This document shows positions 6,054-13,917 of a stretch of DNA of 15,985 nucleotides, in pieces (the first letter of the stretch is position 1; each line of letters begins with the position of its first letter). The translations under genes were made by a program, and so were the position numbers. The notes under the pieces were generated by a model, which saw only the letters and a list, made by a program, of their open reading frames with translations, searched no databases and was not told the origin of the DNA. The stretch lies in assembly GCA_902494715.1 (NCBI GenBank), contig CABUUJ010000048.1, positions 1 through 15,985 of the forward strand, written 5' to 3'. The stretch comes from an uncultured Collinsella sp. GTDB taxonomy: Bacteria; Actinomycetota; Coriobacteriia; Coriobacteriales; Coriobacteriaceae.

Positions 6054-7109
6054 CTATTTCTGAACAGCAGCTGCCTTCTTTTTTTCCTCCTCGAGTAACT
6101 CGCCAAGTTGCTTGCCGCTCTTGGTTTTCCAGTCAGCCATGCCACTACTGCAGCGACCGATAACAAACGCAGATGCAGCAGAGGGGGTTGGGAATACCAG
6201 TTTTTCGGTTAGGATGTTGTCCTCGTTGATGAGGTGCTGGTATTTTTGACGGCTTTCATATGTGGGCTTGCGGGCAGATGCGGTGGTGCCTTCGGCAATT
6301 TTTGAGCCGTTCATTACAATGAAGCCATCGCTTGTGAAATACCCGATTGCATCGGATCCACGACCGTACGTATGAAGCTCGATTTCCGATATGTCTTGTG
6401 GGGCGCTGATTTTGACGGGGATGTCTTCGATTTCTTCAGTAGCGTCTTCTTGCATATGATCGATGGCAGCTTTGACTTTATTGGCAAGCCATTGAACAAT
6501 ACAGTCTCTAATAAAGAAATAATCAGGACCTTGGGCTTCGTTCTTGAGCAAGTCGATCAGTTTTGGCAATATGCCCTCGACGCCATTGACCTCTTTGATT
6601 TTTGTCCAAGTTTCGCAAGCATTTTTGTAGGCGGCTTCAGAATCCTTTTCATTATCAAAATGCAGCTTGGATTTATCTTTCAGTTTGTCTGCAACGGTTT
6701 TTTGAGCAGCCCAAAAAACCGGAACACAAAGGCTTCCGTGGTGTTTTTCACTATCGTTTCGAGTGTCAATTTGATTCGTGCGAAACGTGTTGAATTCATA
6801 TCGGCAAGGATCGCTTGTAAGGTATTCTTCTGTAATAAATGCTAGGAGGATATCGCTTTTGGACAGGTCTTTATCGATCTTCTCTGGCCAGTTATCGCCG
6901 ATACTGATTGAATTTAAGTCGATCACTTTTTCCACTCGGTATTCGGTGTCCTTGAGAAGATCATTGTTAAGCTTGTCCATTGTTCGGTTAACAATATCTA
7001 GGAGATGGTTGAATAGATTGTCGTTGCGTCTGTAGCTAATAAAGACCTTTACCAGGGTGTTGCCATTTTCATCTTTTTCAACCCCTAGCATGGACTGCTG
7101 CTGGCTCAT
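6054..7109 (-). CDS. TIR domain protein with C-terminal DUF4357
   Basis: 351 aa. The TIR domain is at about 19-140: KVFISYRRND (21-30) is box 1, and SDPCRYEF (99-106) fits the S-x-x-C-x-x-E pattern, with Glu105 as the likely catalytic residue for NAD cleavage. A charged helical linker follows. Residues 245-342 look like DUF4357: GRGSDAIGYFTSDGFIVMNG, then FPTPSAASAFVIGR and WKTKSGKQL. That domain is usually found at the C-terminus of GIY-YIG nucleases and restriction-modification proteins. The start is chosen at 7109 because GGAGGA lies just upstream on the minus strand. The longer frame to 7421 would run back through the upstream gene. The gap to the upstream membrane gene is only 26 nt, so the two form an operon. 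The gene is AT-rich: bases 6601-6660 count as 37% GC. This suggests a different origin from its partner gene. Confidence 0.88.
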   Translation of the reverse strand: MSQQQSMLGVEKDENGNTLVKVFISYRRNDNLFNHLLDIVNRTMDKLNNDLLKDTEYRVEKVIDLNSISIGDNWPEKIDKDLSKSDILLAFITEEYLTSDPCRYEFNTFRTNQIDTRNDSEKHHGSLCVPVFWAAQKTVADKLKDKSKLHFDNEKDSEAAYKNACETWTKIKEVNGVEGILPKLIDLLKNEAQGPDYFFIRDCIVQWLANKVKAAIDHMQEDATEEIEDIPVKISAPQDISEIELHTYGRGSDAIGYFTSDGFIVMNGSKIAEGTTASARKPTYESRQKYQHLINEDNILTEKLVFPTPSAASAFVIGRCSSGMADWKTKSGKQLGELLEEEKKKAAAVQK

Positions 7110-7135
7110 GGGTTCCTCCGTTTTGCTGACTGCTG

Positions 7136-9532
7136 TTATTTGACGATGCTGCCCTTGGCGATGCGGGCTGAGAGGGCGACGATGATTCGGTCGTAGGCGT
7201 AGACGTCCTTGCCCAGCAAGAATCCACGGGCACCGAGTATGTCGTTGTCGGGTGTCATGTAGGCGTGACGCATGAGGATGTCGGACTTGCGAACGCCTTC
7301 GGTCCCACTCTTGTTGGGCTTGCCGCTCAGGAACGCATCGACGGCTGCTGCACGCATACGCTGCTCGCGTTCCTGTTCGACGGTGCCGTGTCCCAGTTCG
7401 GTCATGCCCGTTGCCTGGCAATAGGCAAGCCAGCGATCGTGCTCCATGTCACCTAAACGACAGGTAAGGGCGAATTCCTCGCGGTTCTTCTGCTCGCTGG
7501 CATCGAACTCGGTTTTGGTAGCTGCGTCGGGAACGACGGAGCTTAATATCGCATTGGCAATGTTGTCGTTATTCGAAGTCGGCTTGACCTTGCCCTGCAG
7601 CTTCTCCCTCCAGGCATGCTCGAAGGACCCCTGCTCCACGTCGGCGTCGCTAAAGCCAAGCGCCCAGAAGCGGTAGGGGATATGTGCTGCCGAAGCTCGG
7701 CTGCTGCTCTTGTTGGATTCTTTGCCGTTGTAACTATTGACTGCCTTATCAACGGCGAGTGTTGCGTCAAAATCATTCTCAATGGAGCCATTAAAGCAAA
7801 GGTCGTATGCCGCATTGAGCTGTACGGCCAGGCGCTCGCGCTCGTCATTGATGATGTTACCGTAGGTGTAGAACGCCTTGCGGGCACCAAACGGATGCAT
7901 GATATTGGCGGCGTCTTTGCCAGTTGTCTGAGTCTTATCGAGGCTTTTAAGGGCGCCTAGGATCTCTTCGCTCTCGATATGGGGACAGATGACGGGTTGC
8001 TGTTTGGTGTAGTCCGGTGAGCCCTGGTCGATAAAGCGATTGAAGATCTGACGTTGGAGCATGAGCGAATAGGAGAGGTTTTGTCCACAATCTCCCATGG
8101 TTACGAAAGCGTAAAGACGAGCGTCATCGGTAATTAGCGCGCTGTCGGCCTTGGACGATACGCACTTGTTTTGAGCGTCGTAGTGCAGCGTAGTGACGGT
8201 CCCGCCCGCAATAAGGCGATCGGTTGTAACCGAGGGCGCCTCAGCTTCTACAAAGCGAATTGTCGGCATGCCGTTGCAGCTTTCGCCAAACATCTCGGGG
8301 TAGCGGGCTGCTTCGCGTTCTAGTATCGTTCGGGCGTTGGGGTCGACAACAACAATGTTCAGACGAACGCCCGGCATGCGGCCCATCCAGAAGGAAGTGC
8401 GTGTTGCCTGCATGCCGAAATCTCCTGCGCCGAAAACGAGAACGGTGAGATTCTGAGGCTTGGGATTTGGGTCGACGGAGATATCGATGGGCTCGAGCAC
8501 GCTGTAGAGTGGAGCCTCTTCAAGTACATCGTATATTTCGTCTTGTACGCGTGAGAGCAAGTGAAGACAAGTCGGCTCATTGTCGGCTTTGATGGCATCG
8601 AAGATCTGGGCATCATCGGGGTTCTTGTGGGTGCAATGGAGTGTAATTTTGAGCGCGCAGCCGGCCTGAGGATCCTTGTGCGTCGCTTGGAGCATGTCGA
8701 TCGTCGCGCTGACGTTGTGTTCGGTTTCTTCGCTCGTTGCGACGACGTCAACTGCGAGCAGATGTTTAACTGCATCGCGCAGCGATGTAATCGTTGTGAG
8801 CACATCGGCCGCTTCGGAGTCGGTGAACACATAGCGCACATAGCCCTGGCACAGATTGCGCAATACGCGCTGACGCTCGCTGTCCTCGTCGCTGCCTAGA
8901 CAAAAGATGAGGGCGATGTCGCCGTTGCCATTCGAGTTATTGAGCGTTCCGTCCTTGATGTTGTTAACGATATCACGCGCGAGTAACTCGGTGTTGGCGT
9001 CGACGCTCTCAAAGATAATTGCATGGTCGGCATATTTGAGATGACGCTTGATAACGCTGCCCGAGAGACGCGTGGCAACAGCGTTGAAGGCAAACAGGCC
9101 AATTTCAACGGGAAGGGCGATGATGTATGCAAGTGTGAGCAGCGAATAGAGCAGATTGAACACCTGGCCGGCAATGCTGCCGCCAAGGGGAATAGCGCTA
9201 TAGACGGTTGACGTCACATCGGTGAGGCCGGTCTGGATGGTCGTTGTCCATCCCACGGCAAAGAAGTTGGTGATGAACCAGCTAATAAAGTTGAAGGCTC
9301 CCGGCTCCCAGCCCTCGCCAAGATCCGAAGAAAAGCACTGCGCCCAGGTAACGGGGGCGAATAGGCAAAAAGCACCAAGAGCAAGAATTCCAAAGGCGAC
9401 GATACGACGGTTGGAATTGATCTCGAAGCCAAAGAGTTTGTGCTGACAGTTGTGCCGTTCCAAGTGTATGGAATAGCAGAGCGCGACGAGAGCGACGAGG
9501 AATGCCGCGAACCAACAGATTGGAGAAATCAA
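7136..9532 (-). CDS. Membrane protein with TrkA-like nucleotide-binding regions and C-terminal RyR-like domain
   Basis: 798 aa. Hydrophobic segments lie at about 3-22, 44-66, 80-97 and 120-155 (the last probably two helices). The cytosolic part begins with a TrkA-N-like segment, HAIIFESVDANTELLARDIV (170-189). A second Rossmann-type motif, VLVFGAGDFGM (364-374), is followed by an acidic strand end, IVVVDPN (393-399). Near the C-terminus MEHDRWLAYC (696-705) matches the conserved core of bacterial RyR domains. The layout resembles ion channels gated by RCK/TrkA-type nucleotide-binding domains, but no clear TVGYG filter is visible: the nearest stretch is FAVGWTTTIQTG (91-102). The start is TTG, supported by AGGAGG at 9541-9546. 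It lies 26 nt upstream of the TIR-DUF4357 gene in one operon. It is probably the membrane effector or sensor of a TIR system. Channel activity is inferred. Confidence 0.85.
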   Translation of the reverse strand: MISPICWFAAFLVALVALCYSIHLERHNCQHKLFGFEINSNRRIVAFGILALGAFCLFAPVTWAQCFSSDLGEGWEPGAFNFISWFITNFFAVGWTTTIQTGLTDVTSTVYSAIPLGGSIAGQVFNLLYSLLTLAYIIALPVEIGLFAFNAVATRLSGSVIKRHLKYADHAIIFESVDANTELLARDIVNNIKDGTLNNSNGNGDIALIFCLGSDEDSERQRVLRNLCQGYVRYVFTDSEAADVLTTITSLRDAVKHLLAVDVVATSEETEHNVSATIDMLQATHKDPQAGCALKITLHCTHKNPDDAQIFDAIKADNEPTCLHLLSRVQDEIYDVLEEAPLYSVLEPIDISVDPNPKPQNLTVLVFGAGDFGMQATRTSFWMGRMPGVRLNIVVVDPNARTILEREAARYPEMFGESCNGMPTIRFVEAEAPSVTTDRLIAGGTVTTLHYDAQNKCVSSKADSALITDDARLYAFVTMGDCGQNLSYSLMLQRQIFNRFIDQGSPDYTKQQPVICPHIESEEILGALKSLDKTQTTGKDAANIMHPFGARKAFYTYGNIINDERERLAVQLNAAYDLCFNGSIENDFDATLAVDKAVNSYNGKESNKSSSRASAAHIPYRFWALGFSDADVEQGSFEHAWREKLQGKVKPTSNNDNIANAILSSVVPDAATKTEFDASEQKNREEFALTCRLGDMEHDRWLAYCQATGMTELGHGTVEQEREQRMRAAAVDAFLSGKPNKSGTEGVRKSDILMRHAYMTPDNDILGARGFLLGKDVYAYDRIIVALSARIAKGSIVK

Positions 9533-9540
9533 AGTAGGTA

Positions 9541-9546
9541 CCTCCT
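9541..9546 (-). promoter_or_regulatory. Ribosome binding site supporting a TTG start
   Basis: On the minus strand AGGAGG is followed after 8 nt by TTG (9530-9532). The Shine-Dalgarno sequence is perfect, and the TTG opens directly into the first hydrophobic helix, so this rare start codon is credible. Confidence 0.8.
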
Positions 9547-9592
9547 GTGGGTATAGAGATGAACGGATAACGTGAACTGGGCCTGTTGCCGC

Positions 9593-10864
9593 CTACGTAA
9601 ACATGCGGTCTCTCAGCTCGGCCGCCTCGTTGATCTCGACGTTGGTGCGGCCTTGGTGGTCTTCGGTGCGCTTGCTGGTGAGCTTGCCGTCCTTTAGTCC
9701 GTAGGTGGTGTACTGAACGATTGCACCGGCGGTTTCGGCTGCCTGACGTAGGGGCTCGTAGGTGTCGGTTTGCTCGCACCATGCATAGAAATCATCAACG
9801 GTGGCGTTGGGATTGCCGCTAAAGAGTCGATACCATTCGCGCCCAAAGCTGCCAAGGACCGAGAACGTCTTTTTCTCGACAAGCTTGTCGCCCTTGTATT
9901 TGTAGTCCAGCGCGAGGTCCACCAGATAGGCGGCTCCCGTTTCAAAGGCGTTCTCATTGCCCTGATGACCGATGACATCGGCCTCCGGGTAGTACTTGTC
10001 AATAAACTCGGCAGCGTCGCCTTCGTAGTCGGCAACGATGCGCACACTCTGCACCTTGCCGCGTTTGTACGTGTAGCGCAGGATGCGCAGCAGCCGCTCC
10101 TGCCAAAACGCATAAGAAAACAGGTGGTCGACAAAGTGCGGGTTCTCAAGCCGATTGGCCCGATCCATCCAAACAGTTTGGAACAGTTGGTAGTCGGCCT
10201 GCGGCTCGCCCGTGACCTCGCGGAACCACTGCACGGCGACGTCGGCGGGGATATAAAACGATAGTCGCTCCTGCGGAGTACCGCTCTTGGTCGTTTTGGC
10301 GCGCAGGGGAACCTCGACCTCGTAGCCAGAACCGTCGTCCGTTCCGCAGTTTAAAACGGGCGGCAGCATAAACTGGCAGGGGCCCTCGTCGCATACGCGC
10401 ATCGGCTGGGGGCTAACAGGTTGCCCTTCAAACTCCATCTCGATGTCTGTGTCGTCTTCTTCGTCCTCGTCATCATCTTCGATGCCAAGGTCGTAGCCGG
10501 TGTAGTAGTCATCCAGGTGTCGTTCGTTTACATTTCGCCCGTTTACGACGTCAAAGACGGTAACGCCCGTCATGCGGTCGCAATACTTTGCGACTTCAAA
10601 GAGGTTGCAGCTCTCCTCGGGCGTAAAGTTATCCATGCGGTGCAGGAACTCGGTAGCGCATTCCTCGGGATCATAGCCGTCCATGTCGCTGTCACCGACC
10701 CAAAAGTTGGGATCACGATTGCTTTTGAAGTACCACCAGTACCAGACGGGGCAGAATACCGCATTTACGCCAAAAAAGACCTTTTGGATGATGTTGCCGT
10801 TGCCGTCGAACTTGTAATCGAGCGGCAAGTTAACAACCGGATCGTTTGATGTGTCACGCGCCAT
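9593..10864 (-). CDS. Acidic uncharacterised protein with an internal duplication
   Basis: 423 aa, no signal peptide, no clear membrane helix. A segment at 14-76 (LPLDYKFDGNGNIIQKVFFG...WYWWYF) recurs at 317-372 (LALDYKYKGDKLVEKKTFSV...REWYRLF), so the protein carries two divergent copies of a ~60-residue unit. A very acidic stretch at 129-144 (EDDDEDEEDDTDIEME) separates the first copy from the central part. There is a Cys pair in RVCDEGPCQF (156-165). I do not recognise a family. GGGAG lies just upstream of the ATG on the minus strand. It is 60 nt upstream of the membrane RyR-like gene and likely shares its transcript. Promoters in the 192-nt gap upstream (10865-11056) may drive it. It could be an adaptor or regulator of the membrane protein, but this is only context. 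Confidence 0.8.
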   Translation of the reverse strand: MARDTSNDPVVNLPLDYKFDGNGNIIQKVFFGVNAVFCPVWYWWYFKSNRDPNFWVGDSDMDGYDPEECATEFLHRMDNFTPEESCNLFEVAKYCDRMTGVTVFDVVNGRNVNERHLDDYYTGYDLGIEDDDEDEEDDTDIEMEFEGQPVSPQPMRVCDEGPCQFMLPPVLNCGTDDGSGYEVEVPLRAKTTKSGTPQERLSFYIPADVAVQWFREVTGEPQADYQLFQTVWMDRANRLENPHFVDHLFSYAFWQERLLRILRYTYKRGKVQSVRIVADYEGDAAEFIDKYYPEADVIGHQGNENAFETGAAYLVDLALDYKYKGDKLVEKKTFSVLGSFGREWYRLFSGNPNATVDDFYAWCEQTDTYEPLRQAAETAGAIVQYTTYGLKDGKLTSKRTEDHQGRTNVEINEAAELRDRMFT

Positions 10865-10891
10865 GGTGTGCTCCCTGCGATGATTTGTGTT

Positions 10892-10932
10892 GCGCGCGCA
10901 GGTCAGATTCGATGCGTCTGACCTGCGCGCGC
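10892..10932. repeat. Strong perfect hairpin in the gap before the 423-aa gene
   Basis: The arms GCGCGCGCAGGTCAGA (10892-10907) and TCTGACCTGCGCGCGC (10917-10932) are perfect complements over 16 bp, with a 9-nt loop. No T run follows on either strand, so it is not a textbook intrinsic terminator. It lies 28 nt before the start of the 423-aa gene, inside the mRNA leader if transcription begins upstream. It may attenuate, protect or terminate the message, or be a protein site. Confidence 0.75.
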
Positions 10933-10968
10933 CTGTTACTTCGCATACTAGGCCGCCTGCGCTGCATT

Positions 10969-11027
10969 CTGTTGCGCAACATCGTGGACGGCGCGGTTCG
11001 ACGTCCGGGGCCGATGCCGCGCAACAG
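10969..11027. promoter_or_regulatory. TGTTGCGCAACA palindrome within an imperfect inverted repeat
   Basis: TGTTGCGCAACA (10970-10981) is a perfect 12-bp palindrome. The 16-nt stretch CTGTTGCGCAACATCG (10969-10984) also pairs at 14 of 16 positions with CGATGCCGCGCAACAG (11012-11027). The region lies between the stop of the 864-aa gene and the start of the 423-aa gene. It may be an operator for the downstream operon, a terminator-like hairpin, or both. The same palindrome recurs in other gaps of this window. Confidence 0.55.
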
Positions 11028-11056
11028 ATACATGGCTTGGCCGTGCCAATCGCTCT

Positions 11057-13651
11057 CTAGTAGCGCGCCGAGCGCTGGGCGTTGCCCGGGTTGTAGCCCG
11101 CCCAGGCGGCGATGACGTCCGACTCAACGACGCTCGTTGCAATGTTGATAAAGCTGCCGGCGCGGGGCAGGTTGGTATGGAAGTCTTCGAGCAGGTTGGG
11201 CTGGAACCTAAAGTCCTCAAAGTTGACGGTGTTGGGGTTGTAGAGCTGACAAGTACCATCCTCGGTAGAGATCGGGCCAACCATGTAAACGGCCTTGTGC
11301 TCTACGACCTCGGTATCGTCGACGTCGATCACCTCTCCACGATCGTGCGCGGCAGCGGCGTGCTCCATGAGCTCGAGGAATCGGTCGGCTTCGGCGCTGC
11401 AGAGTACGCAGCGCGAGAAGAGCACCGTAAGGGCATAACCCGTTTTACGACCCAGTTTCTCTCGCAGCTCGCTAAATCGTTGCGACTGCTCCGGGGTCAT
11501 GCGCGTTTTGGACGGTGCGGTCTGCTTGAGTCCGCACGCCTTAAGGAACATCGCGTTGGCCTTGCGAAGAGCGCTCATAGCGGCGGAGTCGCTCTTTGCC
11601 GCGGAGACGTCGATGCGTCCTCCCTCGGGAATCTGCTTATAGCGAGAGAAGCCCTTCTCGCCCTCGACGGGCATCCAGTACGTAATGACGTCATTTTCCA
11701 CTACGCTAAAGCGGCACGTAAAGGGCGCGCCGATTGCCGGTGCCTCGCCGTAGAACTTTACGCGTACGGCTTGGTCGGTGTCCGCCATCCACATCATAAA
11801 GCGATGGCTATTGTCGCCGTCATGGCTCCGGAGCTTTGCAATAAGGTAGCAAACCGAGTCGCAACGGCTTTCGAGCGCGGCGCCTCTTCCGGTGGCGATG
11901 GCGCTTATACCCTGGGCCTTGAGCTCGATATCGCGGTGCAGCGCGTTGAGCTCTTCGGATGTCAACAGGTCTTGGCCGAGAAGCCCCGCGACAAGCGCGC
12001 CGACTTCTATGTCGGTAGTAAGGGCGGCGTCGATAACCTTGCGGTGCGCCTGGTGGCTTGCATATGCCGGCATAGGTTTGCGGCCTGTGGCAAATCCAAA
12101 TGGGTCTCGGATCTGGTCGCCGCCGCGATAGAGCGGCTCTAAAAAGAACATGTTCATGTCATTTTGCTTGCCCTGCTTTTGACCGTAGGCATCGAGGGAG
12201 TTCCAGACATGCTTCTCTGCAATGGGGTTCATCCACAGGCTGATTTTCGATTTTTCTGCCGAGGAGGTCGAGGTGTTCTTTTTGGAACTTGCGGCGGGAC
12301 GCGAGGCCGGTTTCTGATATCCAGCGGGGAGAACTTGCTCAAGATCGAATTTTTTAAGCAGCCTAACGTAGACTCCGACCGATGCTTCTTCTGCCATTTC
12401 CGCCATGACCGACTGCGATGGGTCGTCGACAAAGGAAATGCGCGTTTTGCCATCATCGGAGACTGCCTGGCAGTAGCCGCATCGAAGTGCAACGTAGCCT
12501 TCGTTTTCGCTGCCATGGTCAAAGTACATCTGCTCTTTGCAGCCGAGTGTGCCGGGGACGAATGCGGTCGGGTTTGCTATGTCGGGGATCGTAATGGCAG
12601 CGCCGGTCGCGCGTTTGAGCTCATCGAAATACTCGACGTACAGCGGAATGTTGTAGTGCTGGACTAGTGCCTCGAGAACGATGGCGTTGGGCACGGAGTG
12701 CGCCACGCGATAGCGCACGGAGTTATAGCCCCATTCGACATCGGTTGCATCATCGGGGATTCCGTGGCCCGTCATGGTCCTCAGGACCTCGTCGGGTGAG
12801 TCAAACGTGCTATCGGGCGTGCCGCAAATCGCCTGGAGCGAGAACCCGCCAAAGCACTTTTCGAGATCATCGCGGATATACTCGCAGCAGTCATGATTGG
12901 GAAAGACGATGCGAAACGTCATCGCGCCCATGGCTTGGGACATGTAGACATTGCCCGACGCCTGGGCATCGGACTCTGCCTGGGCATCGGACTCTGCCTG
13001 GGGCTCCTCTTGGGCGCCAAACTGGTCCTTGAGAAAGTCGAAGTACAGGGACACGTTTCCGCGCTGCGCATACGAACGCATGATGGGGTCGGTGGTGTCC
13101 TCAAAGTACTTTTGGCTTCCGTCGGGCATGGACATGGTTCCCATGCCGCAGCGGAACAGGGTGTCGGTGGCACCGTCGAACCCCTCTGGGAAATACACCC
13201 AGCAGCTCTTGTCGACCACGTTTGCAAACGAGACGCTGTCGCCCTGCGCATCGGCGATCACGGCGCCGGCAGCGAGCTCATCGGCATCGGTGTACTCGTA
13301 GTAGACGGGAACGCCGATCATCTTAGAGATGGTCTTGGCAACCTCCAGCGAGGGGATGCCGTTGTATTCGTACTGGAGCGAGTTGTAGCCCCAGACGACG
13401 TTGGTGACCTCTTCGCCGTCGGACCCGCAGGTTTCCAGGGCAGCATTGGTGGCGTCGGTCGGATCCATGTGCTGGAAGTCCTCGTAATCGGGGATCACGG
13501 CAGCAAAGCAGAACTCGCCATAGTCTCGCTCCAGGGCGGCTTTGGCCTGCATGCAGATATCGTGGTTGGGAAACACGATGCGATTGACAATCTGGTTGAT
13601 CGAGATCCCTCGGTCGGTATCTTGAAGCAGATGCTCAAAAATCTCGTCCAT
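11057..13651 (-). CDS. Large uncharacterised protein with two tandem copies of a ~190-residue module
   Basis: 864 aa. Module A (about 23-208) and module B (about 246-433) share the same landmarks: RIVFPNHD (24-31 and 247-254), WGYNS (87-91 and 307-311), PVYYEY/PLYVEY (115-120 and 336-341), and FRCGMG/LRCGYC. The strand-helix pattern, with a WGYN turn and a late YxEY strand, vaguely recalls Api92-like ferredoxin-fold proteins from mobile elements. I hold that weakly. A QAESDA tandem repeat links the modules. A Ser/Lys/Thr-rich linker (445-468) precedes a C-terminal region of nearly 400 residues that I cannot place. The start is the ATG at 13651 behind AAGAAGGAA. A longer frame to 13885 lacks such a site and would swallow the intergenic palindromes. 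No membrane segment. First gene of the minus-strand run, 192 nt from the next. Confidence 0.82.
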   Translation of the reverse strand: MDEIFEHLLQDTDRGISINQIVNRIVFPNHDICMQAKAALERDYGEFCFAAVIPDYEDFQHMDPTDATNAALETCGSDGEEVTNVVWGYNSLQYEYNGIPSLEVAKTISKMIGVPVYYEYTDADELAAGAVIADAQGDSVSFANVVDKSCWVYFPEGFDGATDTLFRCGMGTMSMPDGSQKYFEDTTDPIMRSYAQRGNVSLYFDFLKDQFGAQEEPQAESDAQAESDAQASGNVYMSQAMGAMTFRIVFPNHDCCEYIRDDLEKCFGGFSLQAICGTPDSTFDSPDEVLRTMTGHGIPDDATDVEWGYNSVRYRVAHSVPNAIVLEALVQHYNIPLYVEYFDELKRATGAAITIPDIANPTAFVPGTLGCKEQMYFDHGSENEGYVALRCGYCQAVSDDGKTRISFVDDPSQSVMAEMAEEASVGVYVRLLKKFDLEQVLPAGYQKPASRPAASSKKNTSTSSAEKSKISLWMNPIAEKHVWNSLDAYGQKQGKQNDMNMFFLEPLYRGGDQIRDPFGFATGRKPMPAYASHQAHRKVIDAALTTDIEVGALVAGLLGQDLLTSEELNALHRDIELKAQGISAIATGRGAALESRCDSVCYLIAKLRSHDGDNSHRFMMWMADTDQAVRVKFYGEAPAIGAPFTCRFSVVENDVITYWMPVEGEKGFSRYKQIPEGGRIDVSAAKSDSAAMSALRKANAMFLKACGLKQTAPSKTRMTPEQSQRFSELREKLGRKTGYALTVLFSRCVLCSAEADRFLELMEHAAAAHDRGEVIDVDDTEVVEHKAVYMVGPISTEDGTCQLYNPNTVNFEDFRFQPNLLEDFHTNLPRAGSFINIATSVVESDVIAAWAGYNPGNAQRSARY
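12961..12996. repeat. Two tandem 18-bp repeats inside the 864-aa gene
   Basis: The 18-mer CCTGGGCATCGGACTCTG occurs at 12961-12978 and again, identical, at 12979-12996, followed by a partial third copy. It encodes the repeated AESDAQ linker between the two modules. Exact in-frame repeats like this can change copy number by slippage. Confidence 0.85.
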
Positions 13652-13917
13652 CGTTCCTTCTTTCGTATGCGGTGGATGCCCACGATCCCGGGTTTTAGGG
13701 CTCGTGGCTTTGCTAACCCGAACGCTACTGCCCCGATGGGCGAGAACGTTGCGCAACATCCGCGAGTGCGCAAATTGCAATGCGGAACGGTCTGTGCTGG
13801 GGCGTTTTGAGAGCGGATCTGTCTCGTTCCCAGCAATGTTGCGCAACGTCTGCTCGGTATGGATTTCTACACTTGAGTTGTCCAAAAGGGATTCGGTTCT
13901 TGAATGAGGGATGAACG
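13652..13917. promoter_or_regulatory. Divergent control region with two GTTGCGCAAC palindromes
   Basis: This gap separates the starts of the minus-strand 864-aa gene and the plus-strand membrane gene, so it must hold promoters for both. The palindrome core GTTGCGCAAC occurs at 13748-13757 and at 13838-13847, exactly 90 bp apart. The wider 12-mers are CGTTGCGCAACA and TGTTGCGCAACG, each one base from the perfect TGTTGCGCAACA seen at 10970 and 14488. I do not see convincing -35/-10 pairs. A shared transcription factor binding both sites is an inference. Confidence 0.55.

Noticed and set aside
7211..7276. Classic potassium-channel selectivity filter in the 798-aa membrane protein
   Set aside because: No TVGYG-type motif was found in the translated protein. 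The only weak candidate is FAVGWTTTIQTG near residue 91, so channel type was not claimed.
7110..7421. N-terminal extension of the TIR-DUF4357 frame by 104 residues
   Set aside because: It overlaps the C-terminus of the upstream membrane protein, has Arg/His-rich shadow-type composition, and a clear GGAGGA site precedes the ATG at 7109.
8857..8864. TTGCGCAA inside the 798-aa gene as another operator copy
   Set aside because: Only the 8-bp centre matches, the outer bases differ from GTTGCGCAAC, and it lies deep in coding sequence.
12961..12996. CRISPR-like repeats
   Set aside because: The repeats are directly adjacent with no spacers and lie in frame inside a gene.
11177..13810. Long plus-strand frames of 321 and 305 aa (11177-12142, 12893-13810)
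   Set aside because: They are antisense to the 864-aa gene, which has clear domain repeats and a ribosome site, so they are codon-bias shadows.
13652..13885. N-terminal extension of the 864-aa protein by 78 residues
   Set aside because: It would cover the divergent control region with both palindromes. The ATG at 13651 has its own AAGAAGGAA site and the module pattern starts right after it.
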